Assembly (NCBI GenBank): GCA_964458255.1
Contig: CAYWHY010000086.1
Coordinates: 1 to 5,772, forward strand
DNA length: 5,772 nt
Source of the DNA: Suilimivivens sp964458255
GTDB lineage: Bacteria; Bacillota; Clostridia; Lachnospirales; Lachnospiraceae
Direction of reading: 5' to 3'
Below are positions 1-5,772 of this stretch, piece by piece. The first letter of the stretch is position 1; the number at the start of each line of letters is the position of its first letter. A program made the position numbers and the translations under genes. The notes below the pieces were generated by a model that did no database searches, had not been told where the DNA came from, and saw only the letters and a program-made list of their open reading frames with translations.

Positions 1-1720
1 CCACTTTATTTTTTCTGAGTTCTTTTCCCACAAAGGTAAATAAATCTCTTACCAGCTGCAGATTAAAGCTACAGCCAAGTGCTGTCCCGTTCGGAAGTGA
101 AAATGCCTTTGTTCCACAGTCCATACGAATTCCCGAAGGACCGTCTGCACAGCAGACAGCCGGAATTTGGAACTTTCTAAGGCTCTCTGTCAGGCCTCCA
201 AACGCACCTGCCGTTCCCGGAGTGACCTTGGGACTGCACATACCCTCTCCACGGAAAAGACACATTAAATCTTCATCTGACAGTTGTGCCACAAATTCAT
301 CCATGGATACTTTGCCGTCGTATACTTCACCTAAAAGATACCCCTTGTCTCCCGTATAGGCAATCGCTTCTTTCCTTGCACTGTTTATTCGGTCTTCCAC
401 CTCCGCTGTGCCAAGAGGCACCTGCACCATTTTAGCTTGCAATTTTCCATCGGAAAGTTCCTGCGGTTTCAGTCTTTCAAAAACTTCCTTCGGTGCACAC
501 GCTTCCTGCAAATGTTCCAAAACCTCTGTTTCCTGATTGAAACTTCCAGCATATGCGACGCTTCTTACATCTGTGCCAACATAAATCCGATATTCACCTT
601 TTTCTAAAACATAACAGGATTTATTTCCGGTAACACCGGTATCATCATAGGATGCGAAATAGTACTTAGGACAATCAATGATAAACTCTGTCTCTTCTTT
701 CGGCTGAACCAAATCTGTTTTCGCAAATCCGGCCAAGACTCTGACCGGTTTTCCAAGCAGTCCCTGCGGGGCCTGTACATATACCTGTACCACTTCTTTC
801 CCTGCCACTCTGCCGGTATTTTTTACTTTTACGATAACCTGTACGTTGTCACTTACAACAGCTCTTATTCTTGCACTGACTGAAAACTCTGTGTAGGATA
901 AGCCGAAGCCAAACGGATATTGTACTTTTTCCTTTGCAAAAGTTTCAAAATAGCGGTAGCCTACATAAATATCTTCCTGATAATAGTTTTTATATTTATC
1001 GCCAAAATTGGAGGTGCTTTTATAATCCTCTATCCTGTAAGCAATGGTGTCTGCCAGCTTTCCACAGGGATTCACTTTTCCGGTCAGTACATCAAGTACT
1101 GCGTTGCCGCCTTCCTGCCCGCCCTGCCAGACATACATAACCGCCGCCGGATTGTATTCCACGACCCAGTTCATATCAATGATATTTCCCACATTCAAAA
1201 GTACCACGGTGCGCTCAAATGCTTTGCTTACTTTAGCAATCATATCCTTTTCAATTGCTGTCAGAAGATAACTTCCTTCTTCGTTTTTGTTATCCTGATC
1301 TTCACCGGCGGTTCTTCCAATCATTACAAGTGCCACATCTGCCGCTTTGGCAGCCTCTATCATTTCATCCGTTACCGGCATTTCTTTCTGGGACCATGGC
1401 ACAGTGCCCCATCCCCTTCCTTCATCAATGGGATTCTCCTCCGACCACTCTTCATAGATATGCAGCAAAGATTCCTCCACCGAAACACTCTCGCATGCCT
1501 TTAACGCATCAAGAATCCCCACCACATACCGTGTATTTACCAGACCACCGGATCCCAGACCGCTTTTATAATAATGAAAAGCACATCGTCCAAACACGGC
1601 CACCTTATCTCCATTTCTAAGGGGTAGTGCTTCGTTTTCGTTTTTTAGCAAAACGCACCCTTCTGCTGCTGCCTGTCTGGCTGTCTTCGCATATTCTTTC
1701 CAATTTAATGTCTGCCCCAT
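1..1720 (-). CDS. GH3 family beta-glucosidase-like glycoside hydrolase, inverted domain order, 3' end cut by window edge
   Basis: Glycoside hydrolase family 3 enzyme, probably removing terminal beta-linked glucose or a similar sugar from oligosaccharides or glycosides. The frame is open from ATG 1720 to the window edge (573 residues seen). The family's usual C-terminal domain comes first: residues 15-61 hold EGCVLLKNE, VAVFGR and YYKSGLGSGGLV, then GRTAGEDQDN with EEGSYLLT (135-154; E147 or E148 is a candidate acid/base), then WQGGQEGGNAVLDVL and GKLADT (about 197-225). A fibronectin III-like domain starts at PFGFGLSYTEF (about 268-400). The usual N-terminal barrel domain begins near 470, with ADGPSGIRMD at 525-534. 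The SDW-type nucleophile motif must lie beyond the edge. No signal peptide or membrane segment is visible, so it is probably cytoplasmic. AAGGG sits 8 bases before the ATG. It follows the MATE gene by 41 bases and is probably co-transcribed. No frameshift was seen at the points checked. Exact substrate is not determinable. Confidence 0.93.
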   Translation of the reverse strand, partial: MGQTLNWKEYAKTARQAAAEGCVLLKNENEALPLRNGDKVAVFGRCAFHYYKSGLGSGGLVNTRYVVGILDALKACESVSVEESLLHIYEEWSEENPIDEGRGWGTVPWSQKEMPVTDEMIEAAKAADVALVMIGRTAGEDQDNKNEEGSYLLTAIEKDMIAKVSKAFERTVVLLNVGNIIDMNWVVEYNPAAVMYVWQGGQEGGNAVLDVLTGKVNPCGKLADTIAYRIEDYKSTSNFGDKYKNYYQEDIYVGYRYFETFAKEKVQYPFGFGLSYTEFSVSARIRAVVSDNVQVIVKVKNTGRVAGKEVVQVYVQAPQGLLGKPVRVLAGFAKTDLVQPKEETEFIIDCPKYYFASYDDTGVTGNKSCYVLEKGEYRIYVGTDVRSVAYAGSFNQETEVLEHLQEACAPKEVFERLKPQELSDGKLQAKMVQVPLGTAEVEDRINSARKEAIAYTGDKGYLLGEVYDGKVSMDEFVAQLSDEDLMCLFRGEGMCSPKVTPGTAGAFGGLTESLRKFQIPAVCCADGPSGIRMDCGTKAFSLPNGTALGCSFNLQLVRDLFTFVGKELRKNKV

Positions 1721-1761
1721 GCCATCTACCCTTCCCTAAATCTATGTTTCTACACGCTTAC

Positions 1762-3129
1762 TTATTTCAAAATACTCTTTTTACGCCATCCTCCCTGCAC
1801 ATACCTGATGACAGTAACAATAAGTGCTATCACCCATCCTGCGCAGAACGACCACCAGATGATATCTACACCAAAAACACCGGCAAACCCGACTGTTAAA
1901 ACCAATCTGACAAAAAAGCTAAGAAGTGTAACCAGAACAAACCACCCCATGTCACCGCTTCCCTTAAAGACAGCCTTCATCAGCATAAATGTAGAGAATA
2001 CCACAAGGAAAGCACCTATTACCCGGATATACTCCGTTCCCACCGCCATCACCGCTATAAGATCCGCTTCACCTTCCTGTATAAACAGACTGATAATCAT
2101 CTCCGGAAACATTTCAAAAATTGCCGTCATCACCAATGAAATGCCCCCACAGCATAATATGGAAGCTCGAAGCCCCGGCCAGATACGTTCCTGCTTCCCC
2201 GCCCCAATATTCTGTCCTACATAGCCTGACAGGGCATTTCCATAATTAATCGGAATTGCCGTGGCCAGATTCACAACCTTAGATGCCGCTGCACTCCCCG
2301 CAATGACTGCCTCACCAAAGCTGTTTATGGTTGCCTGCACCACTACAGAACCTACCGATACGATAGACTGCTGCAAAGCCGATGGCAGTGCAAATTTCAT
2401 CATTGTCGCCAAAAGCTTTTTATCAAAAAAAGGCAATTCTTTATTACTTGCAAATTCCGTCAGGAGCTTCGGTACATCTTTGATTGCCATAAAAGCAGCA
2501 ACTGCCTGAGCAATTGCCGTTGCAAGTGCCGCACCGCCTACGCCCAGCTTCCATACAATAATAAAAAACAAATCCAGTATCACATTTATCACAGATGAAA
2601 TAATCAAAAAGCGAAGAGGCGTTTTAGAATCTCCCAATGCCACATATACTCCGTTCAACGCATTATAGACAAAAATAGGTACACACCCCAGAAAATAAAG
2701 TCTGAGGTAACTGACCCCCATGGGAATAATATCTTCAGGTGTATTTACCAGTAATAAAAGTGGTTTTGCCATAATCCAGATGAAAACTGTCGATACCAGT
2801 GCCACTCCTGCCAGAAAGGTTACTGATGTGGTTGTACATTGCCGGATTTTTTCTTCCTTGCCGGCACCAAAATATTGTGTAATCACAATGGAGCCTCCCA
2901 GTGCAAGTCCCGTTGCCAGCTGGACAAAAACCGCCGTAATACTGCTGGCACTTCCTACCGCTGCAAGAGCATCGGTCCCAAGCTGCTTTCCCACAATAAT
3001 GGTATCAATTACATTATAAAACTGCTGAAACAAATTGGATAGAATCATTGGTATTGCAAAAAAGAAAACCACTGTGAGTGGATTTTCTTCTGTCATCTTA
3101 CGCGTTTTTTTTGATGTTGTCCTTAACAT
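1762..3129 (-). CDS. MATE family efflux transporter (DinF/NorM-like)
   Basis: Multidrug and toxin extrusion family, a cation-coupled exporter in the cytoplasmic membrane. The 455 residues match the usual family length and give about twelve hydrophobic segments. The first helix region has the typical NPLTVVFFFAIPMILSNLFQ start and Q-F-Y-N-V-I-D-T at 36-43, with D42 as the conserved acidic residue. GLALGGSIVITQYFGAGKEEK (77-97) is repeated in the second half as GNALSGYVGQNIGAGKQER (297-315), showing the two-bundle internal duplication. ALGDSKTPL (164-172) and INVILDLFFI (181-190) are further family signatures. The start at 3129 is preferred over the internal Met12 because GGAGG lies 9 bases upstream and Met12 has no such site. 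It begins 52 bases after the phosphoglycerol-transferase-like gene and ends 41 bases before the GH3 gene, so it is probably the middle gene of an operon. The substrate cannot be inferred from sequence; a drug, a secondary metabolite or a glycoside are all possible. Confidence 0.95.
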   Translation of the reverse strand: MLRTTSKKTRKMTEENPLTVVFFFAIPMILSNLFQQFYNVIDTIIVGKQLGTDALAAVGSASSITAVFVQLATGLALGGSIVITQYFGAGKEEKIRQCTTTSVTFLAGVALVSTVFIWIMAKPLLLLVNTPEDIIPMGVSYLRLYFLGCVPIFVYNALNGVYVALGDSKTPLRFLIISSVINVILDLFFIIVWKLGVGGAALATAIAQAVAAFMAIKDVPKLLTEFASNKELPFFDKKLLATMMKFALPSALQQSIVSVGSVVVQATINSFGEAVIAGSAAASKVVNLATAIPINYGNALSGYVGQNIGAGKQERIWPGLRASILCCGGISLVMTAIFEMFPEMIISLFIQEGEADLIAVMAVGTEYIRVIGAFLVVFSTFMLMKAVFKGSGDMGWFVLVTLLSFFVRLVLTVGFAGVFGVDIIWWSFCAGWVIALIVTVIRYVQGGWRKKSILK

Positions 3130-3138
3130 AACACTTTA

Positions 3139-3143
3139 CCTCC
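3139..3143 (-). promoter_or_regulatory. Ribosome binding site of the MATE gene
   Basis: The minus strand reads GGAGG followed by 9 bases and ATG. This is the clearest Shine-Dalgarno site in the window and fixes the start at 3129 rather than the internal ATG eleven codons later. Confidence 0.85.
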
Positions 3144-3181
3144 GAAATCAAAATTACCCTCTCGCTCCATGTTTGGTTTTA

Positions 3182-4612
3182 TTAATGTTCTTTCTTTTTT
3201 GCCCGCCCTACAATCTTTCTTTTATAATATTGGGACTGTTTACGCAGTTCCCGGTCAAACCTTGTTAAGCCTATTTCTTCTGCAATGGTTTTGCAATCTG
3301 AAAACAGGTTTACCCCCAGACCAAGTCTGTCTCCTTCCACCTCAGCTCCCATTGCGCTTAGGATGGTCGGATACATATCAAAGCTTGTAAAGAGACGGTT
3401 TTTATTGTTTTCTGTCTTTGCCTGCGAATGAATCAGTGTATTAAAGACCGTGCGGTCATAATTTTTATCATATGTATTTCTAATATATTGTGCCGCCATA
3501 CTGGTATGATCACCGGCAATCACAATCGTAGTATCTTCATAAAACGGCTGCTCCTTTAACCATTCCAAAAAAGCGCCCATCATTCTTGAACTGCCTCTGA
3601 TAATATTAGACAGTCTCTGCGGATATTCCTCCCGATAATTTCGATCGGCATATCCGTTGGGATGATGTGTATCCACCGTCAGCATGGTGAAATTGAAAGG
3701 TTTTCCACATTTTGAAAGTCTGGTAACCTCTTCCTTTGCAAATGCAAACAGCTTTTCATCCTCATAGCCCCAGAACACTCTGTAGTCCTCCTGGAGTCTG
3801 CTCTGCTTTTTCGCCTCTTTAATATCAAAAATTTGGTATTCGCCATGAGTATCATAATAAAACTTCCTGCCGCCAAAAGGGGCGTCGGAACCAATCAGAA
3901 ATTCCTGCTCATAACCTTCTTTCTTAAGAACATCTCCCAGGCAATAGGCTCCCGGCAGGAAAGCAACACCTTCCTTGTAATTAGGCCCGTTAAACGGAAC
4001 ACAAAGGGGCACTCCGGCACTTTGAGCAACCAGACCGCCTGTTGTCCAACCTGTTCCTGCTACAACATGTGCTCCGCCAAGCTTCTCCTGATGAGAAAAA
4101 TTTATATACTCTTTCGCCAGTGCACTAAGTTCAGGAATTAAATCCTCCTGATAATCGCCGCCGTTTTCTTTAGAAGTATACGTTGTTTCCATGGACTCCG
4201 CGTAAATCAGAATCAAATTTCGCTTTTTCCTCGGGAATGTGATATTTACATTTTTTCCGTCCACGTAATATTTCTCGTATAAATCCGTCGTGCGGAATTG
4301 ATTGATGATATATTGTATAATTTGCACTTTTAACAGTGCATACATCACGGTTGCCGCAAAAGCAAGCTTACAAATCGCTCCGTAATAACTGCCATAACCC
4401 GGCAGAGCATAAGGAACTGCCGGGATAAGTCCGATTACCAATCCTTTTAAAAAGCATTGCTTAATCCAATCTTTAAAAACCTGGGGATTCGTTCCCTCAA
4501 GCGGCACTTTTAAATGAAAAACAATCTGTTCAAAACAAGACAGACCAAAATAATCGTATGCCCACTTTGCACTTATTGCTAAAATAAATCCGAGTACTGA
4601 TAAAATAAACAT
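3182..4612 (-). CDS. OpgB/LtaS-type phosphoglycerol transferase-like membrane protein (alkaline phosphatase superfamily)
   Basis: Probable membrane-anchored transferase or hydrolase with an extracytoplasmic catalytic domain. OpgB moves phosphoglycerol from phosphatidylglycerol to periplasmic glucans; LtaS builds lipoteichoic acid from the same donor. The N-terminus has hydrophobic stretches at about 1-15, 54-71 and 77-100. The catalytic domain starts at RNLILIYAESMETTY (131-145), where E139 is a probable metal ligand. GTGWTTGGLVAQSAGVPL (186-203) carries the expected nucleophile Thr190. GGRKFYYDTHGEYQIFD (247-263), LTVDTHHPNGY (311-321) and IAGDHTSM (365-372, with D368 and H369 as probable metal ligands) complete the site. 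These motifs resemble E. coli OpgB more than LtaS, though at 476 residues it lacks OpgB's long C-terminal part. The start is well fixed: it is the first possible start codon after an in-frame stop (that of the upstream gene), with AAAGGG 8 bases before it. The acceptor is unknown; a cell-wall or lipid-linked glycan is a guess. Confidence 0.88.
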   Translation of the reverse strand: MFILSVLGFILAISAKWAYDYFGLSCFEQIVFHLKVPLEGTNPQVFKDWIKQCFLKGLVIGLIPAVPYALPGYGSYYGAICKLAFAATVMYALLKVQIIQYIINQFRTTDLYEKYYVDGKNVNITFPRKKRNLILIYAESMETTYTSKENGGDYQEDLIPELSALAKEYINFSHQEKLGGAHVVAGTGWTTGGLVAQSAGVPLCVPFNGPNYKEGVAFLPGAYCLGDVLKKEGYEQEFLIGSDAPFGGRKFYYDTHGEYQIFDIKEAKKQSRLQEDYRVFWGYEDEKLFAFAKEEVTRLSKCGKPFNFTMLTVDTHHPNGYADRNYREEYPQRLSNIIRGSSRMMGAFLEWLKEQPFYEDTTIVIAGDHTSMAAQYIRNTYDKNYDRTVFNTLIHSQAKTENNKNRLFTSFDMYPTILSAMGAEVEGDRLGLGVNLFSDCKTIAEEIGLTRFDRELRKQSQYYKRKIVGRAKKKEH

Positions 4613-4642
4613 AATTTTTTCCCTTTGTGATTGTTTGTTTAC

Positions 4643-4651
4643 ATTATACCA
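4643..4651 (-). promoter_or_regulatory. Extended -10 promoter element before the OpgB-like gene
   Basis: The minus strand reads TGGTATAAT in the 42-base gap between the permease stop and the OpgB-like start. This is a perfect TATAAT with the TGn extension. The predicted transcription start is about 24 bases upstream of the ATG, leaving room for the AAAGGG site. No good TTGACA is found at 16-18 bases, which extended -10 promoters can tolerate. It would let the downstream three genes be expressed independently of the permease. Confidence 0.55.
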
Positions 4652-4654
4652 TGT

Positions 4655-5437
4655 TTAATTGGCGCCAAGCAGTCGAAATCCCATAATAACAACACCAAGC
4701 ACAACAAGCACTATACCTGTTGTTCTATTTAGTGTCTTTGGCTGTGCCTTATTGGCAAATATGGCAGCGATGCGTGCCCAAAGAAGCGTAAACAACACAC
4801 ACAGTGCCAAAGTCAGAATATCCGGTGTGCCACCAATGGCAAAATGCGACAGTGCACCCGTCAGTGCCGTAAAAGTCATGATAAATACACTGGTGCCTAC
4901 CGCCGTTTTCAATTCATAACCCATAACACTTGTCAATATCAGAAGCATCATCATTCCGCCGCCTGCTCCAATAAACCCACAGATAAATCCAATTATAATA
5001 CCGCAGGCAATTGACTGAATGGCACGTCTCTTAGCAGATATCTGCTCCATATTTTCCTTTGTAGTCATAACAGGACGCACGATGAATTTCACGCCCAGCA
5101 TGAATGTCATGAATACAGAAAACCCACCCATCGTTGCCGCCGGAACAAGACTTGCCACAAAGCTACCAACCGCCGTAAAGACCAGCACACTGAACATCAT
5201 TATCAGACCGTTTTTGATATCAAGATTTTTGTTTTTATGGTAGGTATAGGCTGAAGCAGCACTTGCCAGCACATCCGATGAAAGTGCAATTCCTACTGCC
5301 ATATAGGGCTCAACATCTAAGAAAGTAATCAGCATAGGACTAATGACTGCTGCTGCACTCATACCGGCAAACCCTGTACCAAGTCCGGCACCCATGCCTG
5401 CAAAAAATGTTACTAAAATTGTTATCAGTATTTTCAT
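4655..5437 (-). CDS. TauE/SafE family permease (sulfite exporter family, formerly DUF81)
   Basis: Integral membrane transporter of the TauE/SafE family, whose characterised members export sulfite, sulfoacetate or other organic anions. The 260 residues match the family's normal length and give about eight hydrophobic segments. The diagnostic internal duplication is plain: GLGTGFAGMSAAAVISPML (18-36) followed by YMAVGIALSSDV (45-56) in the first half corresponds to GFICGFIGAGGGMMMLLIL (150-168) followed by LKTAVGTSVFIM (176-187) in the second half. A charged cytoplasmic-type linker (TTKENMEQISAKRR, 125-138) joins the halves. The start ATG at 5437 is preceded by the purine-rich AAGGAGAAGG. A hairpin lies only 36 bases upstream of the start, so either read-through or attenuation affects its expression. 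No sulfur, taurine or sulfonate gene lies nearby in this window, so the substrate is not assigned. It ends 42 bases before the OpgB-like gene, in the same reading frame. Confidence 0.92.
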   Translation of the reverse strand: MKILITILVTFFAGMGAGLGTGFAGMSAAAVISPMLITFLDVEPYMAVGIALSSDVLASAASAYTYHKNKNLDIKNGLIMMFSVLVFTAVGSFVASLVPAATMGGFSVFMTFMLGVKFIVRPVMTTKENMEQISAKRRAIQSIACGIIIGFICGFIGAGGGMMMLLILTSVMGYELKTAVGTSVFIMTFTALTGALSHFAIGGTPDILTLALCVLFTLLWARIAAIFANKAQPKTLNRTTGIVLVVLGVVIMGFRLLGAN

Positions 5438-5447
5438 GACTGTTATG

Positions 5448-5457
5448 CCTTCTCCTT
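5448..5457 (-). promoter_or_regulatory. Ribosome binding site of the TauE/SafE gene
   Basis: The minus strand reads AAGGAGAAGG. The canonical AAGGAG part is 14 bases from the ATG, which is long, while the following GAAGG is 10 bases away, which is nearer the norm. The two overlapping purine blocks make the effective spacing uncertain. No other in-frame start close by fits better. Confidence 0.6.
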
Positions 5458-5473
5458 TTAATTAAAAAACACG

Positions 5474-5505
5474 TTAGCCCTTTATCTTATATGGTAAAGG
5501 GCTAA
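5474..5505 (-). terminator. Strong hairpin, probable intrinsic terminator (possibly bidirectional) upstream of the permease gene
   Basis: Perfect 11-base inverted repeat: TTAGCCCTTTA at 5474-5484 and TAAAGGGCTAA at 5495-5505, with a 10-base loop. Read on the minus strand it is followed by CGTGTTTTTTAATT, a U-tract a few bases after the stem, as expected for termination of the gene entering from the right edge. Read on the plus strand it is followed by TTTCTTTATC, so it could work both ways. There is little room for a promoter between the stem and the permease start (36 bases, including the ribosome binding site), so it may instead be an attenuator or an mRNA-stabilising stem in the permease leader. 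Confidence 0.7.
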
Positions 5506-5644
5506 TTTCTTTATCTCCGTTACATACATTATTCTCACTTACTGAATTTCTGTTGCCAGAATATTGCCACGAGGATATTGTACTAAAGTTTCAAAAATTC
5601 GAAAAGTGTTTTGTTCAAAAATCTTCGTTATATTCTGGTACCGA
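5506..5644. other. Intergenic stretch with no convincing gene
   Basis: AT-rich DNA between the stop of the right-edge reading frame and the hairpin. It contains the GH3-like 24-base match and a TACAAT (minus strand, 5582-5577) resembling a -10 box without a good -35. A minus-strand open frame of 65 codons (5736-5539, GTG start) crosses it, but over its first half it is out of frame with the likelier coding frame and has an unusual Cys/Trp-rich composition, so I do not call it a gene. Confidence 0.5.
5573..5596 (-). repeat. 24-base stretch matching two adjacent blocks of the GH3 gene
   Basis: Plus-strand bases 5573-5584 (GGATATTGTACT) equal 915-926, and 5585-5596 (AAAGTTTCAAAA) equal 939-950. 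The two blocks are adjacent here but separated by 12 bases in the GH3 gene. Orientation and codon register agree: the minus-strand translation here contains FRIFET directly followed by L-VQYP, against YRYFETFAKEKVQYP in the GH3 protein. It could be the remnant of a second GH3 copy, or chance in AT-rich DNA. Outside the 24 bases I see only very weak similarity. Confidence 0.4.
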
Positions 5645-5772
5645 TTACCGTTTTGAAAGGTCTGACCCCATCCCTGGAAACATCTGCTGCATCCTTCGCA
5701 ACAACGATACCAGATGTGCATAATGCTTCCGGTCACTTGTATGTACTGCCATCTTATTTACTTCATTCCTGT
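5645..5772 (-). CDS. C-terminal end of an unidentified protein, 5' part outside the window
   Basis: The minus-strand frame is open from the window edge to TAA at 5647-5645, giving about 42 residues ending in GSDLSKR. The visible part has an amphipathic helix-like stretch, DRKHYAHLVSLLRRMQQ, rich in Leu, Arg and His. This composition is more protein-like than the competing frame. It loosely recalls the C-terminal helices of clostridial SWIM zinc-finger proteins (a pattern of the type HY..iv.lLr.mq...GG), but the Trp/Tyr/Arg-rich final segment usual there is absent, so the gene could be unrelated, or truncated by an early stop. An ATG at 5752 could alternatively start a 35-codon ORF, but I see no clear ribosome binding site for it. 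The hairpin at 5505-5474 would be its terminator, after a 3' untranslated stretch of about 140 bases. Confidence 0.4.
   Translation of the reverse strand, partial: RNEVNKMAVHTSDRKHYAHLVSLLRRMQQMFPGMGSDLSKR

Noticed and set aside
920..1504. Plus-strand open frame of 194 codons
   Set aside because: Lies wholly opposite the GH3 coding frame, which has clear family motifs throughout; the plus-strand translation has no family signature and looks like an antisense shadow.
1808..2224. Plus-strand open frame of 138 codons
   Set aside because: Antisense to the well-supported MATE gene, with low-complexity Thr/Ile/Pro composition typical of the opposite strand of a membrane protein.
3679..3894. Second minus-strand frame inside the OpgB-like gene
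   Set aside because: Overlaps the catalytic domain in a different frame, with no motif and no ribosome binding site of note.
4655..5437. Assignment of the permease as a sulfite or sulfoacetate exporter
   Set aside because: The family fold is clear but no sulfur or sulfonate gene is adjacent, so a specific substrate would be a guess.
5552..5580. Imperfect inverted repeat AATATTGCCACGAGGATATT
   Set aside because: The stem is short and bulged, with no U-tract, far weaker than the hairpin at 5474-5505.
5577..5582. TACAAT (minus strand) as a -10 box for the permease
   Set aside because: No acceptable -35 at 16-18 bases and no TG extension, and it lies inside the GH3-matching stretch. It remains possible but is too weak to list as a promoter.
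5539..5736. Minus-strand 65-codon frame with a Cys-rich start (YRCCEGCSRCF)
   Set aside because: The Cys cluster arises in a frame shifted by one from the more protein-like right-edge frame; GTG start, no clear ribosome binding site. Its second half is kept only as the GH3-like repeat observation.

Overview
The window reads as a chromosomal segment of a low-to-moderate GC Gram-positive anaerobe, most likely a Lachnospiraceae or related Clostridia member. This rests on AT-rich, purine-rich Shine-Dalgarno sites, a cytoplasmic GH3 glycosidase with the inverted domain order that I associate with rumen and gut Clostridia, and a DinF-like MATE transporter. The taxonomic call is inference; there is no rRNA or marker gene. 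All supported genes lie on the minus strand, so transcription runs from right to left, and I found no credible plus-strand gene.

Layout in the direction of transcription: (1) at the right edge, the 3' end of an unidentified gene (5772-5645) enters from outside. (2) A 207-base gap follows. It holds a strong hairpin (5474-5505) and a short stretch that is collinear with part of the GH3 gene at the other end of the window. (3) A TauE/SafE-family permease (5437-4655). (4) A 42-base gap with an extended -10 promoter (TGGTATAAT). (5) An OpgB/LtaS-type phosphoglycerol-transferase-like membrane enzyme (4612-3182). (6) A MATE efflux protein (3129-1762). (7) A GH3 glycosidase (1720-1), cut by the left edge before its catalytic nucleophile.

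Genes 5 to 7 have gaps of 52 and 41 bases with no terminator between them, so they probably form one transcription unit started by the promoter in the 42-base gap. The unit joins an extracytoplasmic phosphoglycerol or phosphatase-type enzyme, an exporter and a cytoplasmic glycosidase. A role in glycan or glycoside handling is possible, but the sequence does not prove a shared pathway. The TauE/SafE gene has no sulfur-metabolism neighbour here, so its substrate is open.

The most unusual observations are the inverted GH3 architecture, an OpgB-like protein in a probable Firmicute, the hairpin just upstream of the permease ribosome binding site, and the two-block match between the right-hand intergenic region and the GH3 coding sequence. 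I saw no CRISPR array, insertion sequence, tRNA, rRNA or recognisable riboswitch.
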